From: Sphaerotilus microaerophilus
Lineage (GTDB): Bacteria > Pseudomonadota > Gammaproteobacteria > Burkholderiales > Burkholderiaceae_C
Direction: 5' to 3'
DNA length: 64,000 nt
Assembly (NCBI RefSeq): GCF_023734135.1
Contig: NZ_AP025730.1
Location: 5,828,001 to 5,892,000 of the forward strand
Shown here: positions 8,718-18,778 of the stretch, in pieces
How positions within the stretch are numbered: position 1 is the stretch's first letter
How the letters are laid out: each line of letters starts with the position of its first letter
Notes under the pieces: generated by a model
What the model was told of the DNA's origin: nothing
The model's input: only the letters and a program-made list of their open reading frames with translations
The model's database searches: none
Translations under genes and position numbers: made by a program

Positions 8718-9944
8718 ATGGATCTGACCCCGATGCACAAACGCGTGATCGCGCTGGACGTACACCAGGCCAAGATCACCGCCTGTGCGGTGGTCGAGCA
8801 TGACGATGGCCGAGTGGAGGTCACCAAGCGCGACTTCGGAGCCTTCAGACGCGACCGCCGTGCCTTGGCGCAATGGTCGCTGGAGATTCGGCCCGAGGTG
8901 GTGGTGATGGAGAGCACGGGGGTGTACTGGAAGAGCCCGTTTGCGGCGCTGGAGGCGGTGGGCATCATCGCGTGGGTGGTCAACGCGCGCCATGTCAAAG
9001 CTGTGCCCGGGCGCAAGACCGACATGGCCGATGCGCAGTGGCTGGCCACGCTGGCGCGTGCGGGCCTGTTGCGCGCCTCGTTCATTCCACCGGTGGACTT
9101 GCGCCAGCTTCGTCTGGTGGCGCGTCAGCGGCAGAAGCTCGTGGGCATGTGCAGCGCCGAGAAGAACCGGCTGCACAAGGTGCTGGTAGATGCGGGCATG
9201 CGCATCAACGTGGTGGTCAGCGACATCCACGGTGCCAGTGCACGCGCCATGGTCAAGGCGCTCATTGCGGGCCAAGCCATGTACGAGGTGCTGGATCAAA
9301 AGGGGCGCCTTCGGGCCAGCCGGGACGAGTTGTTCGAGGCCCTGAGCACCGAGCAGTTCAGCGCCGCGCACCGCTTCGTGGCCCAGGAGATCATGCAGCA
9401 CATCGAGCACATCGAGACCCGCATCGCCCGCATGGACCAATACCTGCTGGACGGACTGCGCGCCTGGCAGCCGCAGCTCAAGCTGCTGCAGACCTTGCCG
9501 GGTATCGACATCCAGGGCGCGGCGATGCTGCTGGTGGAGATCGGCGCGGACATGGACGTCTTCGGCAGTGCCGAGCGGCTGGCCAGCTGGGTGGGCATCT
9601 GCCCGGGCAACAACGAGAGCGCGGGCAAGCGCAAGACCGGGCGCATCCGCAAGGGCAACGCCTGGGTCAGAAGGCTGCTGTGCGAGTTCGCCCAGGCTGC
9701 AGCGCGTACCCGCTGCGCGCTCAAGGCCAAGTTCGACGCGCTGGCCATTCGCAAGGGACACAAGAAGTCCATCGTGGCGCTGGCCCACAAGATGCTGCGT
9801 ACCGTCTACGCCATGTTGGCCAACGGCACCCACTACCAAGACAAGGAGGTCGACTACGAGGCCCTGAACGTCCAGCGCAACGCCCCGCGCTGGCTCAAAA
9901 TGCTGCGCAAGCACGGCTTCATCGCCACCCCCACCGCCACCTGA
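8718..9944 (+). CDS. IS110-family DEDD transposase/recombinase
   Basis: 408 residues from the ATG at 8718, with GCAGGAG seven bases upstream; an in-frame TTG at 8586 would read through the guide-RNA region and is rejected. N-terminal RuvC-like domain: VIALDVHQAK (Asp), VVVMESTGVYW (Glu), GRKTDMADAQWLA (Asp). A coiled-coil linker follows around residues 190-260. The C-terminal Transposase_20 domain has TLPGIDIQGAAMLLVEIG and SWVGICPGNNESAGKRKTG, the segment that carries the catalytic Ser. All key residues are present and the frame is full length, so the element looks active. Confidence 0.95.
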   Translation: MDLTPMHKRVIALDVHQAKITACAVVEHDDGRVEVTKRDFGAFRRDRRALAQWSLEIRPEVVVMESTGVYWKSPFAALEAVGIIAWVVNARHVKAVPGRKTDMADAQWLATLARAGLLRASFIPPVDLRQLRLVARQRQKLVGMCSAEKNRLHKVLVDAGMRINVVVSDIHGASARAMVKALIAGQAMYEVLDQKGRLRASRDELFEALSTEQFSAAHRFVAQEIMQHIEHIETRIARMDQYLLDGLRAWQPQLKLLQTLPGIDIQGAAMLLVEIGADMDVFGSAERLASWVGICPGNNESAGKRKTGRIRKGNAWVRRLLCEFAQAAARTRCALKAKFDALAIRKGHKKSIVALAHKMLRTVYAMLANGTHYQDKEVDYEALNVQRNAPRWLKMLRKHGFIATPTAT

Positions 9945-10030
9945 GACTCGCTTGCCTGCTGACCTTGCGGCCCCGACCAGCCTCAGGTCAGGCAGCCACA
10001 CGTCCGCGCTTGGGTGTCTTCCACATTAAC

Positions 10031-10547
10031 GATCCAGATCGTCAAGAGCACCGCCGCGGGCAGCCATGTGCAGCCGGCGATGACTCCCACCAACGACCCG
10101 GGGGGCTACCGGCTCAAGCCGGACGTCCTGTCCCAGTCGATGCAACTGGCCCAGTACACCGCGTTCTGGCATCACCCCAACGGCCTGTGCACCGGAGACC
10201 CCGGATGGACCAAGACGCCGCCGATGGACCCGGACGGTGGCGGTTCCGCAGCGGCAGCGGCCGCAGGCTCGGCGGACCCGAAGGGCAAGTTCCTGTCCGG
10301 CGACTACGGGTCGGGCGGCGACATCATTGTCGGCGGCACAACCACGATCACGACCTACAACGGCGTCGAGGTGACGGTCAGCCGGATTTTCGACAGTCAA
10401 GGCGTGACACAGGAAGTCCGCAACAAGGCGACCAACGAACTGATCTCCTCGGTACGTTCGCAAGGGGGCTCCATCGAGCGGGGCAACGTCCAGGCCGCAC
10501 AGCGCGCTCGAACCGGCCGCACGGGATGGAAGGAACTGATCCGATGA
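10031..10547 (+). pseudogene. pilY1: PilY1, 3' part after the insertion
   Basis: The last 172 codons of pilY1. Read on from codon ACG made of 8417-8418 plus 10031, it gives ALT-IQIVKSTAAGSHVQ without any lost base. The segment is the PilY1 C-terminus with Ala/Gly-rich stretches (GGGSAAAAAAGSADPKGK) and a conserved-looking end RTGRTGWKELIR. It has no ribosome site of its own. Its stop overlaps the pilE start (ATGA), so pilE translation would normally be coupled to pilY1 and may be reduced by the insertion. Confidence 0.85.
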
Positions 10548-10993
10548 CCACGCTTGCACGACAAATGCTGCGCCGCCGCGGGTTCGCCCGCACGTCGCGA
10601 GGCTTCACGCTGATCGAACTGCTGACTGCCGTCGTCGTGGCCGGCGTCCTGATCACCATCGCGCTGCCCAGCATGCGCGAGTACGTTCGCCGCGGCAGCC
10701 GCCAAGCCGCACAGGCCCATTTGATCGAACTGGCCACGACTCAAGACAAGATCTTCCTGAACTCGAACGCCTACAGCGCGAGCGTGACAGGCGCCTATTC
10801 CGGCGCGTCCACAGGTGGACTCGGGGTGCCCGGCGGGCTCACCCGAGACGGCCGGTACACACTGAGCGTGACCGGCGACGGCGCGTCGTTCACACTCGCC
10901 GCCACGCCCGTCGTCGGCTCCGCCCAGGACGGTGATGGCACTTTGACCATCGACTCGACTGGAGCGCGAACCTGGGGTTCGCGCTCGTGGTAG
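10544..10993 (+). CDS. pilE: Type IV minor pilin PilE
   Basis: 149 residues. Cleavage site SRG^FTLIELLTAVVVAGVL at about residues 18-35 with Phe at +1 and Glu at +5, then YVRRGSRQAAQAHLIELATTQDKIFLNSNAYS, the usual PilE-type minor pilin pattern. The C-terminal beta domain ends DSTGARTWGSRSW. Start overlaps the pilY1 stop. It is the last gene of the operon and its expression now depends on transcription passing through or starting in the IS110 element. Confidence 0.88.
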   Translation: MTTLARQMLRRRGFARTSRGFTLIELLTAVVVAGVLITIALPSMREYVRRGSRQAAQAHLIELATTQDKIFLNSNAYSASVTGAYSGASTGGLGVPGGLTRDGRYTLSVTGDGASFTLAATPVVGSAQDGDGTLTIDSTGARTWGSRSW

Positions 10994-11015
10994 CCGCGGC
11001 CTGGACACGCTGCGT

Positions 11016-11045
11016 CGTTCAGGCTCGTTCAGGCTCGTTCAGGTC
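11016..11045. repeat. Three tandem 10-bp repeats at the pilE/valS junction
   Basis: CGTTCAGGCT occurs at 11016-11025 and 11026-11035, then CGTTCAGGTC at 11036-11045. The last copy covers the valS stop codon. Probably a small slippage expansion in the convergent intergenic space; no terminator hairpin is seen there. Confidence 0.8.
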
Positions 11046-13891
11046 AGGCGCGTCAGCTGGTCCTGGAGCTTCGCCAGCGTCGCACTGAAGTCCGCCAGGC
11101 GCTGGCGCTCCTGCGCCACCACCGCGGCCGGTGCACGGGCCACGAAGCTCTCGTTGCCCAGCTTGGCCTCGGCCTTGACGATCTCGCCGCTCAGGCGGGT
11201 GATCTCCTTGCCCAGGCGCTCGCGCTCGGCGCCGACATCGATCTCCACCTTCAGCGCCAGCCGGGCATCGCCCTGCACCACCACCGGCGCCAGGCGCGTG
11301 GCCTCGCTGAAGGCGGCCTCGTCGGCGATCACCTGCACCTCGGAGAGCTTGGACAGCGCCTTCAGCACCGGCGCCGCTTCGGCGATGAAGCCGGCATCGC
11401 CGATCGTCAGCAGGGGCACGCGTTCGGCCGGTGACAGGCCCATCTCGCCACGCAACGCCCGGCAGGCACCGACCAGCTCCTTGAGCTTGGCCATCCAGGC
11501 ATCCGCCGCCGGGTCGATGCGCTCGGGCTGCGCCACCGGATAGACGGCAGCCGCCACGTTGTCCACCGTCCGGCGGCCCGCCACCGGCGCCACCACGGCC
11601 CAGAGCTCGGCGGTGATGAAGGGCGTCACCGGGTGCAGCAGGCGCTGCACCGTCTCCAGCACCCGGATCAGCGTGCGGCGGGTGGCGCGCTGCTGTTCGG
11701 GCGTGCCGACCTGGATCTGCACCTTGGCGATCTCCAGGTACCAGTCGCAGTACTCGTCCCAGACGAACTGGTAGATCGCGTTGGCCACGTTGTCCAGCCG
11801 GTACTCGGCGAAGCCCTGCGCCACCGCCGCCTCGACGCGCTGCAGCTCGCTGGTGATCCAGCGGTCGGCCTGCGAGAAGCGCAGGTAGCTGCCGGTGTCG
11901 CACTGCACAGCACCGTGCTCGTCCAGCCCACAGTCCTGCCCCTCGCAGTTCATCAGCACGAAGCGGGTGGCGTTCCAGAGCTTGTTGCAGAAGTTGCGGT
12001 AGCCCTCGCAGCGCTTGCTGTCGAAGTTCACCGAGCGGCCCAGCGTGGCCATGGCCGCGAAGGTGAAGCGCAGCGCGTCTGCCCCGTAGGCCGGGATGCC
12101 CTCCGGGAACTCCTTCTCGGTGGCCTTGCGCACCTTGGGCGCGGTCTCGGGCTTGCGCAGGCCGGTGGTGCGCTTGACCAGCAGCTCGGGCAGCGCGATG
12201 CCGTCGATCAGGTCCACCGGGTCGAGCACGTTGCCCTCGGACTTGCTCATCTTCTTGCCCTGCGCGTCCAGCACCAGGCCGTGGATGTAGACGTGCCTGA
12301 ACGGCACCTGCCCGGTGAAGTGCTTGGTCATCATGATCATCCGGGCGACCCAGAAGAAGATGATGTCGTAGCCGGTCACGAGCACCGAGCTGGGCAGGAA
12401 GAGGTCCTGCTCGATGGTCTTCTCCGGCCAGCCCAGCGTGCTGAAGGGCACCAGCGCGGAGCTGTACCAGGTGTCGAGCACGTCCGGGTCGCGGGTCAGC
12501 GCGCCGCTGTAGCCAGCCGCGGTCGCCTTCGCGCGGGCCTCTTCCTCGGACTTCGCCACGAACAGCTCGCCACTCTCCCCGTACCAGGCCGGGATCTGGT
12601 GGCCCCACCAGAGCTGGCGGCTGATGCACCAGTCCTGGATGTTCTTCATCCACTGGTTGTAGGTGTTGACCCAGTTCTCGGGGACGAATTTGACGTCGCC
12701 GGACTCGACCGCCTCGATCGCGCCCTGGGCGATCGACTTCCCGGTCGACGGGCTGGCCTTGGTCATTGCCACGAACCACTGGTCGGTCAGCATCGGCTCA
12801 ATGACCTGGCCGGTGCGGGCGCAGCGCGGCACCATCAACTTGTGCTTCTTCACCTCGACCAGCAGGCCGGCGGTCTCCAGGTCAGCCACCACCGCCTTGC
12901 GGGCGACGAAGCGGTCCAGCCCGCGCAGCTCCAGCGGGATGTCATCCAGGTCGGCGCGCACCGCCGCATCCAGCGTGAAGATGGTGATCATCTCCAGGCC
13001 CTGGCGCAGGCCCACCTGGTAGTCGTTCTGGTCGTGCGCCGGGGTGACCTTCACCACGCCGGTGCCGAATTCCTTGTCGACGTAGGCGTCGGCAATCACC
13101 GGCACCAGGCGCCCGGTGATGGGCAGGCGCACCTGCCGGCCGATCAGGTGGCTGTAGCGCTCATCTTCCGGGTGCACCATCACCGCGGTATCGCCCAGCA
13201 TCGTTTCAGGCCGGGTGGTGGCCACCACCAGCGATTCATCCGAGCCTTCGATCGGGTAGCGGATGTGCCAGAGGTGGCCCTCCTCCTCCTCGCTCTCGAC
13301 CTCCAGGTCGGACACGGCGGACTTCAGGATCGGGTCCCAGCTCACCAGCCGCTTGCCGCGGTAGATCAGCCCCTCCTCGTACAGGCGCACGAAGGTCTCG
13401 GTGACGACCTTGCTGAGCTTGTCGTCCATCGTGAAGTACTCGTGGTCCCACGACACCGAGTCGCCCATGCGGCGCATCTGGCGGGTGATGGTGGAGCCCG
13501 ACTCCTCCTTCCACTCCCAGACCTTGGCGACGAAGTTGCGGCGCGCCTCGGCCGGGGTCGGCCCCATGTCGTGGCGGCTGATGCCCTTTTCCTGCAGCTG
13601 GCGCTCCACCACGATCTGCGTGGCGATGCCGGCGTGGTCGGTGCCCGGCACCCACAGGGTGTTGAAGCCGCGCATGCGGTGGTAACGCGTCAACGAGTCC
13701 ATGATGGTCTGGTTGAACGCGTGGCCCATGTGCAGCGTGCCAGTCACGTTCGGCGGCGGCAGCTGGATCGAGAAGCTCGGCCGAGCCGGGTCCAGCGTGG
13801 GCGCATAAACGCCGCTGGCCTCCCACTGCGGGCCCCACTTGGCTTCGATGGGGGAGGGTTCAAACGACTTGGACAGGGCGTCGGCGGACAT
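11039..13891 (-). CDS. valS: Valine--tRNA ligase
   Basis: 950 residues from the ATG at 13891 ([19 protein letters not shown]); the frame extends further upstream but this matches the usual ValRS start and length (E. coli about 951). Class I synthetase signatures: [14 protein letters not shown] for the HIGH motif, [14 protein letters not shown] for KMSKS, the editing domain in the middle with [13 protein letters not shown], the anticodon-binding domain, and a C-terminal coiled-coil arm rich in Glu/Arg/Leu ([21 protein letters not shown]). Charges tRNA-Val in the cytoplasm. Housekeeping gene, convergent with pilE. Confidence 0.97.
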   Translation of the reverse strand: MSADALSKSFEPSPIEAKWGPQWEASGVYAPTLDPARPSFSIQLPPPNVTGTLHMGHAFNQTIMDSLTRYHRMRGFNTLWVPGTDHAGIATQIVVERQLQEKGISRHDMGPTPAEARRNFVAKVWEWKEESGSTITRQMRRMGDSVSWDHEYFTMDDKLSKVVTETFVRLYEEGLIYRGKRLVSWDPILKSAVSDLEVESEEEEGHLWHIRYPIEGSDESLVVATTRPETMLGDTAVMVHPEDERYSHLIGRQVRLPITGRLVPVIADAYVDKEFGTGVVKVTPAHDQNDYQVGLRQGLEMITIFTLDAAVRADLDDIPLELRGLDRFVARKAVVADLETAGLLVEVKKHKLMVPRCARTGQVIEPMLTDQWFVAMTKASPSTGKSIAQGAIEAVESGDVKFVPENWVNTYNQWMKNIQDWCISRQLWWGHQIPAWYGESGELFVAKSEEEARAKATAAGYSGALTRDPDVLDTWYSSALVPFSTLGWPEKTIEQDLFLPSSVLVTGYDIIFFWVARMIMMTKHFTGQVPFRHVYIHGLVLDAQGKKMSKSEGNVLDPVDLIDGIALPELLVKRTTGLRKPETAPKVRKATEKEFPEGIPAYGADALRFTFAAMATLGRSVNFDSKRCEGYRNFCNKLWNATRFVLMNCEGQDCGLDEHGAVQCDTGSYLRFSQADRWITSELQRVEAAVAQGFAEYRLDNVANAIYQFVWDEYCDWYLEIAKVQIQVGTPEQQRATRRTLIRVLETVQRLLHPVTPFITAELWAVVAPVAGRRTVDNVAAAVYPVAQPERIDPAADAWMAKLKELVGACRALRGEMGLSPAERVPLLTIGDAGFIAEAAPVLKALSKLSEVQVIADEAAFSEATRLAPVVVQGDARLALKVEIDVGAERERLGKEITRLSGEIVKAEAKLGNESFVARAPAAVVAQERQRLADFSATLAKLQDQLTRLT

Positions 13892-14003
13892 GGGCGGGCT
13901 CTCGAAACACAGGGCGATCCGGCCCCCGGTCACAGGGACCAGGGCGGGACGAGCGAAACCCTTGATTTTATGGACCGCGCAGCCCAGCCCGCGAACGAAG
14001 CGC

Positions 14004-14849
14004 CTACAGCGGCGCCACCGGCGCCAGCGGAGCAAATTCGCCCGGCGCCTTGCGCTGCCAGGCCTCGATGGCCCGGCCCATCTCGCCGATGTCGAAGATC
14101 GCGCTCTGCAGCAGCGTCATCTGCTGCAGCGCATCCATCGTCGGGTGGTCCACCGCGTAGTTCAGCGCCAGCTTGCTGCCGGCGATCGCCACCGGCGACT
14201 TGGTGGCGATCGCACCGGCCAGCTGCAGCGCCCGCTCCAGCGCCGCGGCCGCGTCGGGCAGCACCGCGTTGACCAGGCCCACCGCCAGCGCGCGCTCGGC
14301 GCCCAGGCGCTCGCCGGTGAAGGCCAGCTCGCGCGCCACGCCGGGCGGCACGATCTTGGGCAGGCGCTGCAGCACGCCCAGGTCGGCGGCCATGCCGATG
14401 TGGATCTCCTGCACCGCAAAGAAGGCGTCCGCGCTGCACACGCGCAGGTCGCAGGCGGCGGCCAGGTCCAGCGCGCCGCCCAGGCAACCGCCCTGGATCG
14501 CCGCAATGACCGGAAAGTGAGCCTGCTCCAGCACGTCGAAGCAGGCCATCAGCTGGCGCAGGCCGGTCTGGAAGGCCAGGCGCCGGCGCGCGTCGGAGGT
14601 ATCGGTCAGCGACAGCCCGCTGGCAAACACGTCCAGCGCCATGCCCGCGCTGAAGTGCTTGCCGGTGGAGGCGAGCACCAGCGCACGGGTGCGGCCCTCG
14701 GCCTGCAGGCGCTGCACCGCATCGCGCAGGGCCGGGAAGAAGGCCGGCGCCATCGTGTTGAGCCGCTCGGGGCGGCACAGCGTCAGCACGCTCACGCCGT
14801 TGGCGCGCTCGTCGACCTGGAAAAAGACCTCGTTGCCTGCGTCGCTCAT
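14004..14849 (-). CDS. Crotonase-family enzyme, dienoyl-CoA isomerase-like
   Basis: 281 residues from the ATG at 14849 with CAGGAG upstream. Enoyl-CoA hydratase/isomerase fold: oxyanion-hole region [12 protein letters not shown] near residue 70 and [18 protein letters not shown] near 125. The stretch [19 protein letters not shown] resembles the delta3,5-delta2,4-dienoyl-CoA isomerase (ECH1) signature, with Glu and Asp in the positions of the two catalytic acids, rather than a classical hydratase. Likely acts in beta-oxidation of unsaturated fatty acids. It lies 112 bp downstream of the valS start on the same strand and diverges from gshA; there is no operon partner of the same pathway here. 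Confidence 0.85.
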   Translation of the reverse strand: MSDAGNEVFFQVDERANGVSVLTLCRPERLNTMAPAFFPALRDAVQRLQAEGRTRALVLASTGKHFSAGMALDVFASGLSLTDTSDARRRLAFQTGLRQLMACFDVLEQAHFPVIAAIQGGCLGGALDLAAACDLRVCSADAFFAVQEIHIGMAADLGVLQRLPKIVPPGVARELAFTGERLGAERALAVGLVNAVLPDAAAALERALQLAGAIATKSPVAIAGSKLALNYAVDHPTMDALQQMTLLQSAIFDIGEMGRAIEAWQRKAPGEFAPLAPVAPL

Positions 14850-15061
14850 CGCTGCTCCTGGGGTTCTCACCATCGGACCGGAAGGGTCCGGCAGCGCATT
14901 CTGTGGTGCACCGCGGCCGCGCCGCTGCCCCGCGGGCGACACCGACCGGGGGGCAGCGGGCCTTGCGTCGGACCGGCACCATCCATCGACTATTTCACAG
15001 CGCTGCCTCGGGTTGGTGCGAACCTGTTAGCGTTCCGTCCGCAGATCAGGAAGCAACGACC

Positions 15062-16597
15062 ATGAACCGTCTCACCGAACGCCTCCACGCCCTGGGCCCC
15101 GAGCGCCTCGCCGGCCTGCGCCGAGGCGTGGAGAAGGAGAGCCTGCGCGTGCGCGACGATGGCCACCTCGCGCTGACGCCGCACCCGCAGGCCCTTGGCT
15201 CCGCGCTCACGCATGCGCGCATCACCACCGACTTCAGCGAATCGCAGCTGGAACTGATCACCGGCGTGCACGGCGGCGCCGAGGCCTGCCTGACCGAGCT
15301 GACGCAGATCCACCAGTTCGTCGCCCACGCCCTGGGCCGCGACGAGCGCATGTGGGTGGGCAGCATGCCCTGCCGGCTGCCCACCGACGAGACCATCCCG
15401 CTGGGCCGCTACGGCACCTCGCACGTCGGGCGCGCCAAGAGCATCTACCGCATGGGGCTGGGGCAGCGCTATGGCCGGCGCATGCAGACCATCTCGGGCA
15501 TCCACTACAACTGGTCGCTGCCGGGGCTGGGCAGCGACGACTACTTCGGGCTGATCCGCAACTTCCGGCGCCACTCGTTCGTGCTGCTCTACCTGTTCGG
15601 TGCCTCGCCGGCGGTGTGCGCCAGCTTCGTCGAGGGGCGCGACCACGAGCTGGAGCCGCTGGCCGGCGGCACGCTCTACCTGCCGCATGCCACCTCGCTG
15701 CGAATGGGCCGGCTGGGCTACCAGAGCGACGCGCAGGCCGCGCTGGCGGTGAGCTACAACAGCCTGGAGGACTACGCCGGCTCGCTCGAAGGCGCGCTGA
15801 CCCGGCCCTTCCCGCCCTACGAGCGCCTGGGCGTGCGCAACCTGGGCGGCGACTACAACCAGCTCGCCACCAGCCTGCTGCAGATCGAGAACGAGTTCTA
15901 CGGCACGATCCGCCCCAAGCGAGTGATCCGCCGTGGCGAGCGCCCGCTGCATGCGCTGCGCGAGCGCGGCGTCGAGTACGTCGAGGTGCGCTGCCTGGAC
16001 CTGGACCCCTTCGAGCCGGTGGGCATCGCCACGGCCACGATGCGGCTGATCGACACCTTCCTGCTGCACTGCCTGCTCAGCGACAGCCCGCCCGACACAC
16101 CCGGCGAAATCGCCCGGCTGGCGCGCAACCAGCACCTCTGCGCGGCGCGCGGGCGCGACCCGGCGTTGCGCCTGGAGCGCGGCCGCCAGAGCGTGCGGCT
16201 GGTCGACTGGGCCCGCGAGATCCTGCAGGCCTGCGGCCCCATTGCGGCGGCACTGGATGCGTCTGCCGGTGGCGAGGCCCATGCGCAGGCCCTGCGCGAG
16301 GCGCTGCAGCGCCTGGATGCCCCCGAGCAGCTCCCTTCGGCACGGGTGCTGGCGGCCATGCGCAGCGACTTCGGCGGCAGCTACACCGCCTTCGTGCAGT
16401 CGCAGTCGGCCGTCACCCACGCCGAGCTGCTGCGCCGGCCCCTGGCTGCCGAGCTGCAGGCGGCTTTCGAGGCCGAGGCAAGCGCCTCGCAGGCCGAGCA
16501 GCGCCGCATCGAAGCGGAGGACAAGCCGCCCTTCGAGGCCTGGCGGCAGGCCTACCTGGCCCCCGAAACGCTGCGTCCTCGAACCACCGACACCTGA
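15062..16597 (+). CDS. gshA: Glutamate--cysteine ligase
   Basis: 511 residues from the ATG at 15062 (MNRLTERLHALGPERLAGLR); a frame extension upstream is not used because it runs into the divergent promoter region. GshA of the proteobacterial type (E. coli 518): GVEKESLRV near the N-terminus, TTDFSESQLELITG, SGIHYNWSLP for the substrate pocket, and YVEVRCLDLDPFEPVGI. Catalyses the ATP-dependent first step of glutathione synthesis in the cytoplasm. Only 12 bp separate it from the ClC gene. Confidence 0.96.
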   Translation: MNRLTERLHALGPERLAGLRRGVEKESLRVRDDGHLALTPHPQALGSALTHARITTDFSESQLELITGVHGGAEACLTELTQIHQFVAHALGRDERMWVGSMPCRLPTDETIPLGRYGTSHVGRAKSIYRMGLGQRYGRRMQTISGIHYNWSLPGLGSDDYFGLIRNFRRHSFVLLYLFGASPAVCASFVEGRDHELEPLAGGTLYLPHATSLRMGRLGYQSDAQAALAVSYNSLEDYAGSLEGALTRPFPPYERLGVRNLGGDYNQLATSLLQIENEFYGTIRPKRVIRRGERPLHALRERGVEYVEVRCLDLDPFEPVGIATATMRLIDTFLLHCLLSDSPPDTPGEIARLARNQHLCAARGRDPALRLERGRQSVRLVDWAREILQACGPIAAALDASAGGEAHAQALREALQRLDAPEQLPSARVLAAMRSDFGGSYTAFVQSQSAVTHAELLRRPLAAELQAAFEAEASASQAEQRRIEAEDKPPFEAWRQAYLAPETLRPRTTDT

Positions 16598-16609
16598 CAC
16601 CACCGGACG

Positions 16610-18094
16610 ATGCAAGGTCCCACCTCAGCCGACGAGACATCGCCAGCCGAAAGACCGCGGCCTCGCACGCTGCACCGCCGCCTGCGCGTGGGGACACGCC
16701 GCAGCTGGCGCGTCGTCCGTGGTGTCGAGCCGGAGTTCTGGCAACGCCTGACCGCCGAAGCGCGCGCCGGTCGGCAGTGGGCCGATCGATCGGTCGTGCT
16801 GGCCCATGCCGCGCTCACCGGCCTGATCGTGGTCGGCTTCACCCTGGCAGCAGAAGGTTCCACCCGGGCCTTCGCCGAGATGGCCCACGGCAATCCGCTC
16901 GGCCCCTGGGTTGCGCTGGCGTGGACCCCGCTTCTGACGGTGCTGCTGCTGTGGTGGACGCGCCATTTCGTGCCGGGCGCTGCCGGTTCAGGCATTCCAC
17001 AGGTGATCCGTGCCCTCGAGGATGACCTGCCGGAGGCTGGTGTGCGTCGTCTGGCCAGCCTTCGGCTGTCGATGCACAAGATCGGCCTCGTGGCGGGCGG
17101 GATGCTGGCGGGCCTGTCCATCGGGCGGGAGGGACCGACCGTCCAGGTGGGTGCGGGGGTGATGGTTCACGCCCGACGCTGGCTGTCCCCGCACAGCGGG
17201 ATCGACAGCCACGACCTCATGGTGGCCGGCGCCGCCGCCGGCATTGCGGCGGCGTTCAATACGCCGCTGGGCGGAGTGGTGTTCGCACTCGAGCAACTGT
17301 CCAGGCGTCGCAGCATGTCGCACAGTTCGCTGGTCATCGCGAGCATCGTGCTGGCGGGCATGATGGCTGTGGCAGTGTTTGGCAACGAGACTTACTTCGG
17401 AAGACTAAAAGTGCAGCAGCTGACATGGTCGCTGCTGGTGCCGGGCTTGCTGGTGGCCTTGGTGAGTGGTTTTGCGGGAGGACTTTTTTCACGACTCGTG
17501 GTGGTCTCCCTGCAGGGATTGCCGGACCGCTTCAGCCTCTGGCGGCGCACCTATCCGTACCGGTTTGCCGCAGGGTGTGGTTTGGCGGTGGCAGTGATCG
17601 GCATTGCCACGGGCGGTAGCACCGCTGGTGCTGGTTACGTGGCCACACGCGACCTGCTGGAAGGCCGCGCCGAACTGCCCGGCGTGTTCACCCTGCTGAA
17701 ATTCTGCGCAACCTGGCTGTCCGCCTGGAGTGGCGTTCCCGCCGGCATGTTTGCGCCGTCGCTCACGATCGGCGCCGGCATCGGACATGACGTGGCCGCC
17801 CTCTTCGGCGTGTTCGGCACCGAGACGATCCCGCTCATCGCCCTGGGCATGGTGGGCTTCCTCGCAGCGTCAACCCAAGGACCGATCACCGCGTTCATCA
17901 TTGTTATGGAGATGGTGTCCGGCCACGCCATGGTACTGAGCCTGATGGCCAGCGCGATGCTGGCCAGCGGCGTATCGCGCCTCGTGGCAAGACCGATGTA
18001 CCTCGAACTGTCCGCGGGCCTGCCTCCTGGCCTGACTGGCGCGGGATCGCGCGACGTCCGGGGCGGGACCGCCCCAGCGAAGCCCGCGCCGTGA
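16610..18094 (+). CDS. ClC-family chloride channel/antiporter
   Basis: 494 residues with about ten hydrophobic helices in the ClC pattern. Anion-path motifs: GSGIPQ (126-131), GREGPTVQ (172-179) with gating Glu174, and WSGVPAGMFAPSLTIGAG later. In E. coli CLC-ec1 the internal proton-transfer glutamate follows another Glu (FIIEEM); the matching stretch here is FALEQL, so Gln229 stands in that place. That change could uncouple proton from chloride transport, as the same substitution is known to do in CLC-ec1, though other residues may compensate. It may be co-transcribed with gshA and the MarR gene that starts 16 bp after its stop. Confidence 0.9.
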   Translation: MQGPTSADETSPAERPRPRTLHRRLRVGTRRSWRVVRGVEPEFWQRLTAEARAGRQWADRSVVLAHAALTGLIVVGFTLAAEGSTRAFAEMAHGNPLGPWVALAWTPLLTVLLLWWTRHFVPGAAGSGIPQVIRALEDDLPEAGVRRLASLRLSMHKIGLVAGGMLAGLSIGREGPTVQVGAGVMVHARRWLSPHSGIDSHDLMVAGAAAGIAAAFNTPLGGVVFALEQLSRRRSMSHSSLVIASIVLAGMMAVAVFGNETYFGRLKVQQLTWSLLVPGLLVALVSGFAGGLFSRLVVVSLQGLPDRFSLWRRTYPYRFAAGCGLAVAVIGIATGGSTAGAGYVATRDLLEGRAELPGVFTLLKFCATWLSAWSGVPAGMFAPSLTIGAGIGHDVAALFGVFGTETIPLIALGMVGFLAASTQGPITAFIIVMEMVSGHAMVLSLMASAMLASGVSRLVARPMYLELSAGLPPGLTGAGSRDVRGGTAPAKPAP

Positions 18095-18109
18095 CGGGCA
18101 CATCTGCCG

Positions 18110-18619
18110 ATGCCCATGACCGTCTCCCCACCGAATACTGCCCTGCATGCCAGCGATGCAGCGGATGAACCCGCCGGACGCGTGCTGCGCCAGTTCAGGT
18201 TGGTGTTCAATGCCGTGAAGACCCATTTCCAGCAGGTGCAGAAAAGCGCCGGGCTGGGCGGGGCCCAGTTGTGGGCGCTTAGCCTGATCGCTTCATCGGA
18301 AGGGCTTGGGGTGAACGATCTGGCGCGGTCCATGGACATTCACCAGTCCACGGCCAGCAACATCGTGCGTGCCCTTGCTGCGCGCCACCTGATCGACGTC
18401 AAGCGCACCGAGGCCGATCGCCGCAGCGTGCGGCTCAGCCTGAGACCTGAGGGACGGCTTTTGCTGCAAATGGCGCCAAGCCCTTTCAGCGGCGTCCTGC
18501 CACAGGCGCTCGCGCGCCTGAGCGAGCCCACGCTGGCTCGCCTTGAGGATGACCTCGCCGAACTGATCGCGCTGATCGATACCAACGAACGCGACGCGAA
18601 CTTGCCGCTCGGCTTGTGA
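18110..18619 (+). CDS. MarR-family transcriptional regulator
   Basis: 169 residues. Winged helix: AQLWALSLIASSEGLGVNDLARSMDIHQSTASNIVRALAARHLIDVKRTEADRRS is read as helix-turn-helix (about 65-100) followed by the wing with the conserved DRRS (about 108-111). Quoted in parts: recognition helix HQSTASNIVRAL, wing RTEADRRSVRLSL. N-terminal and C-terminal helices would form the dimer interface. No Cys redox sensor stands out. A near-perfect 20-bp palindrome at 18782-18801, just before the glycosyltransferase fusion gene, is a possible binding site. Confidence 0.85.
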   Translation: MPMTVSPPNTALHASDAADEPAGRVLRQFRLVFNAVKTHFQQVQKSAGLGGAQLWALSLIASSEGLGVNDLARSMDIHQSTASNIVRALAARHLIDVKRTEADRRSVRLSLRPEGRLLLQMAPSPFSGVLPQALARLSEPTLARLEDDLAELIALIDTNERDANLPLGL

Positions 18620-18684
18620 GGGCGCCCATTGCCGAGTGGCCGTGAGCGACTCACTCGGCATGGAGCGATCCTCTTGAAACGCAC

Positions 18685-18709
18685 AAAAAAATAGGCCTCT
18701 TGCGAGGCC
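18685..18709 (-). terminator. Intrinsic terminator facing the minus strand
   Basis: Stem GGCCTC-TTGC-GAGGCC (18694-18709) preceded on the plus strand by an A-run (18685-18691), so on the minus strand the hairpin is followed by a T-run. No minus-strand gene ends here now; on the plus strand the hairpin lacks a T-run but may still slow read-through from the MarR gene. Confidence 0.55.
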
Positions 18710-18778
18710 CAAAGAGCAAATTGCCCTGAACAAGCTGGTCGCCCGGATGGGGTCTGGCGTCAGCAGGCGCATTGTAAA

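Larger units (their letters stand above)
8419..10030 (+). mobile_element. IS110-family insertion sequence inside pilY1
   Basis: About 1.61 kb. The boundaries come from the exact repair of pilY1: left target ...GGGGCGCTAAC, right target GATCCAGATCG. Both junctions share TAAC (8415-8418 and 10027-10030), so the crossover core lies in that tetramer and the ends can be shifted by up to 4 bp. There is no longer target duplication and no clear terminal inverted repeat, as expected for the IS110 group. The layout is a long 5' non-coding end (about 300 bp) and a short 3' end (about 86 bp), the IS110-type rather than IS1111-type order. Confidence 0.88.

Noticed and set aside
11633..14272. An 879-residue open frame antisense to valS
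   Set aside because: It is a shadow of the GC-rich valS gene: composition follows the third-codon pattern of valS and no domain is visible.
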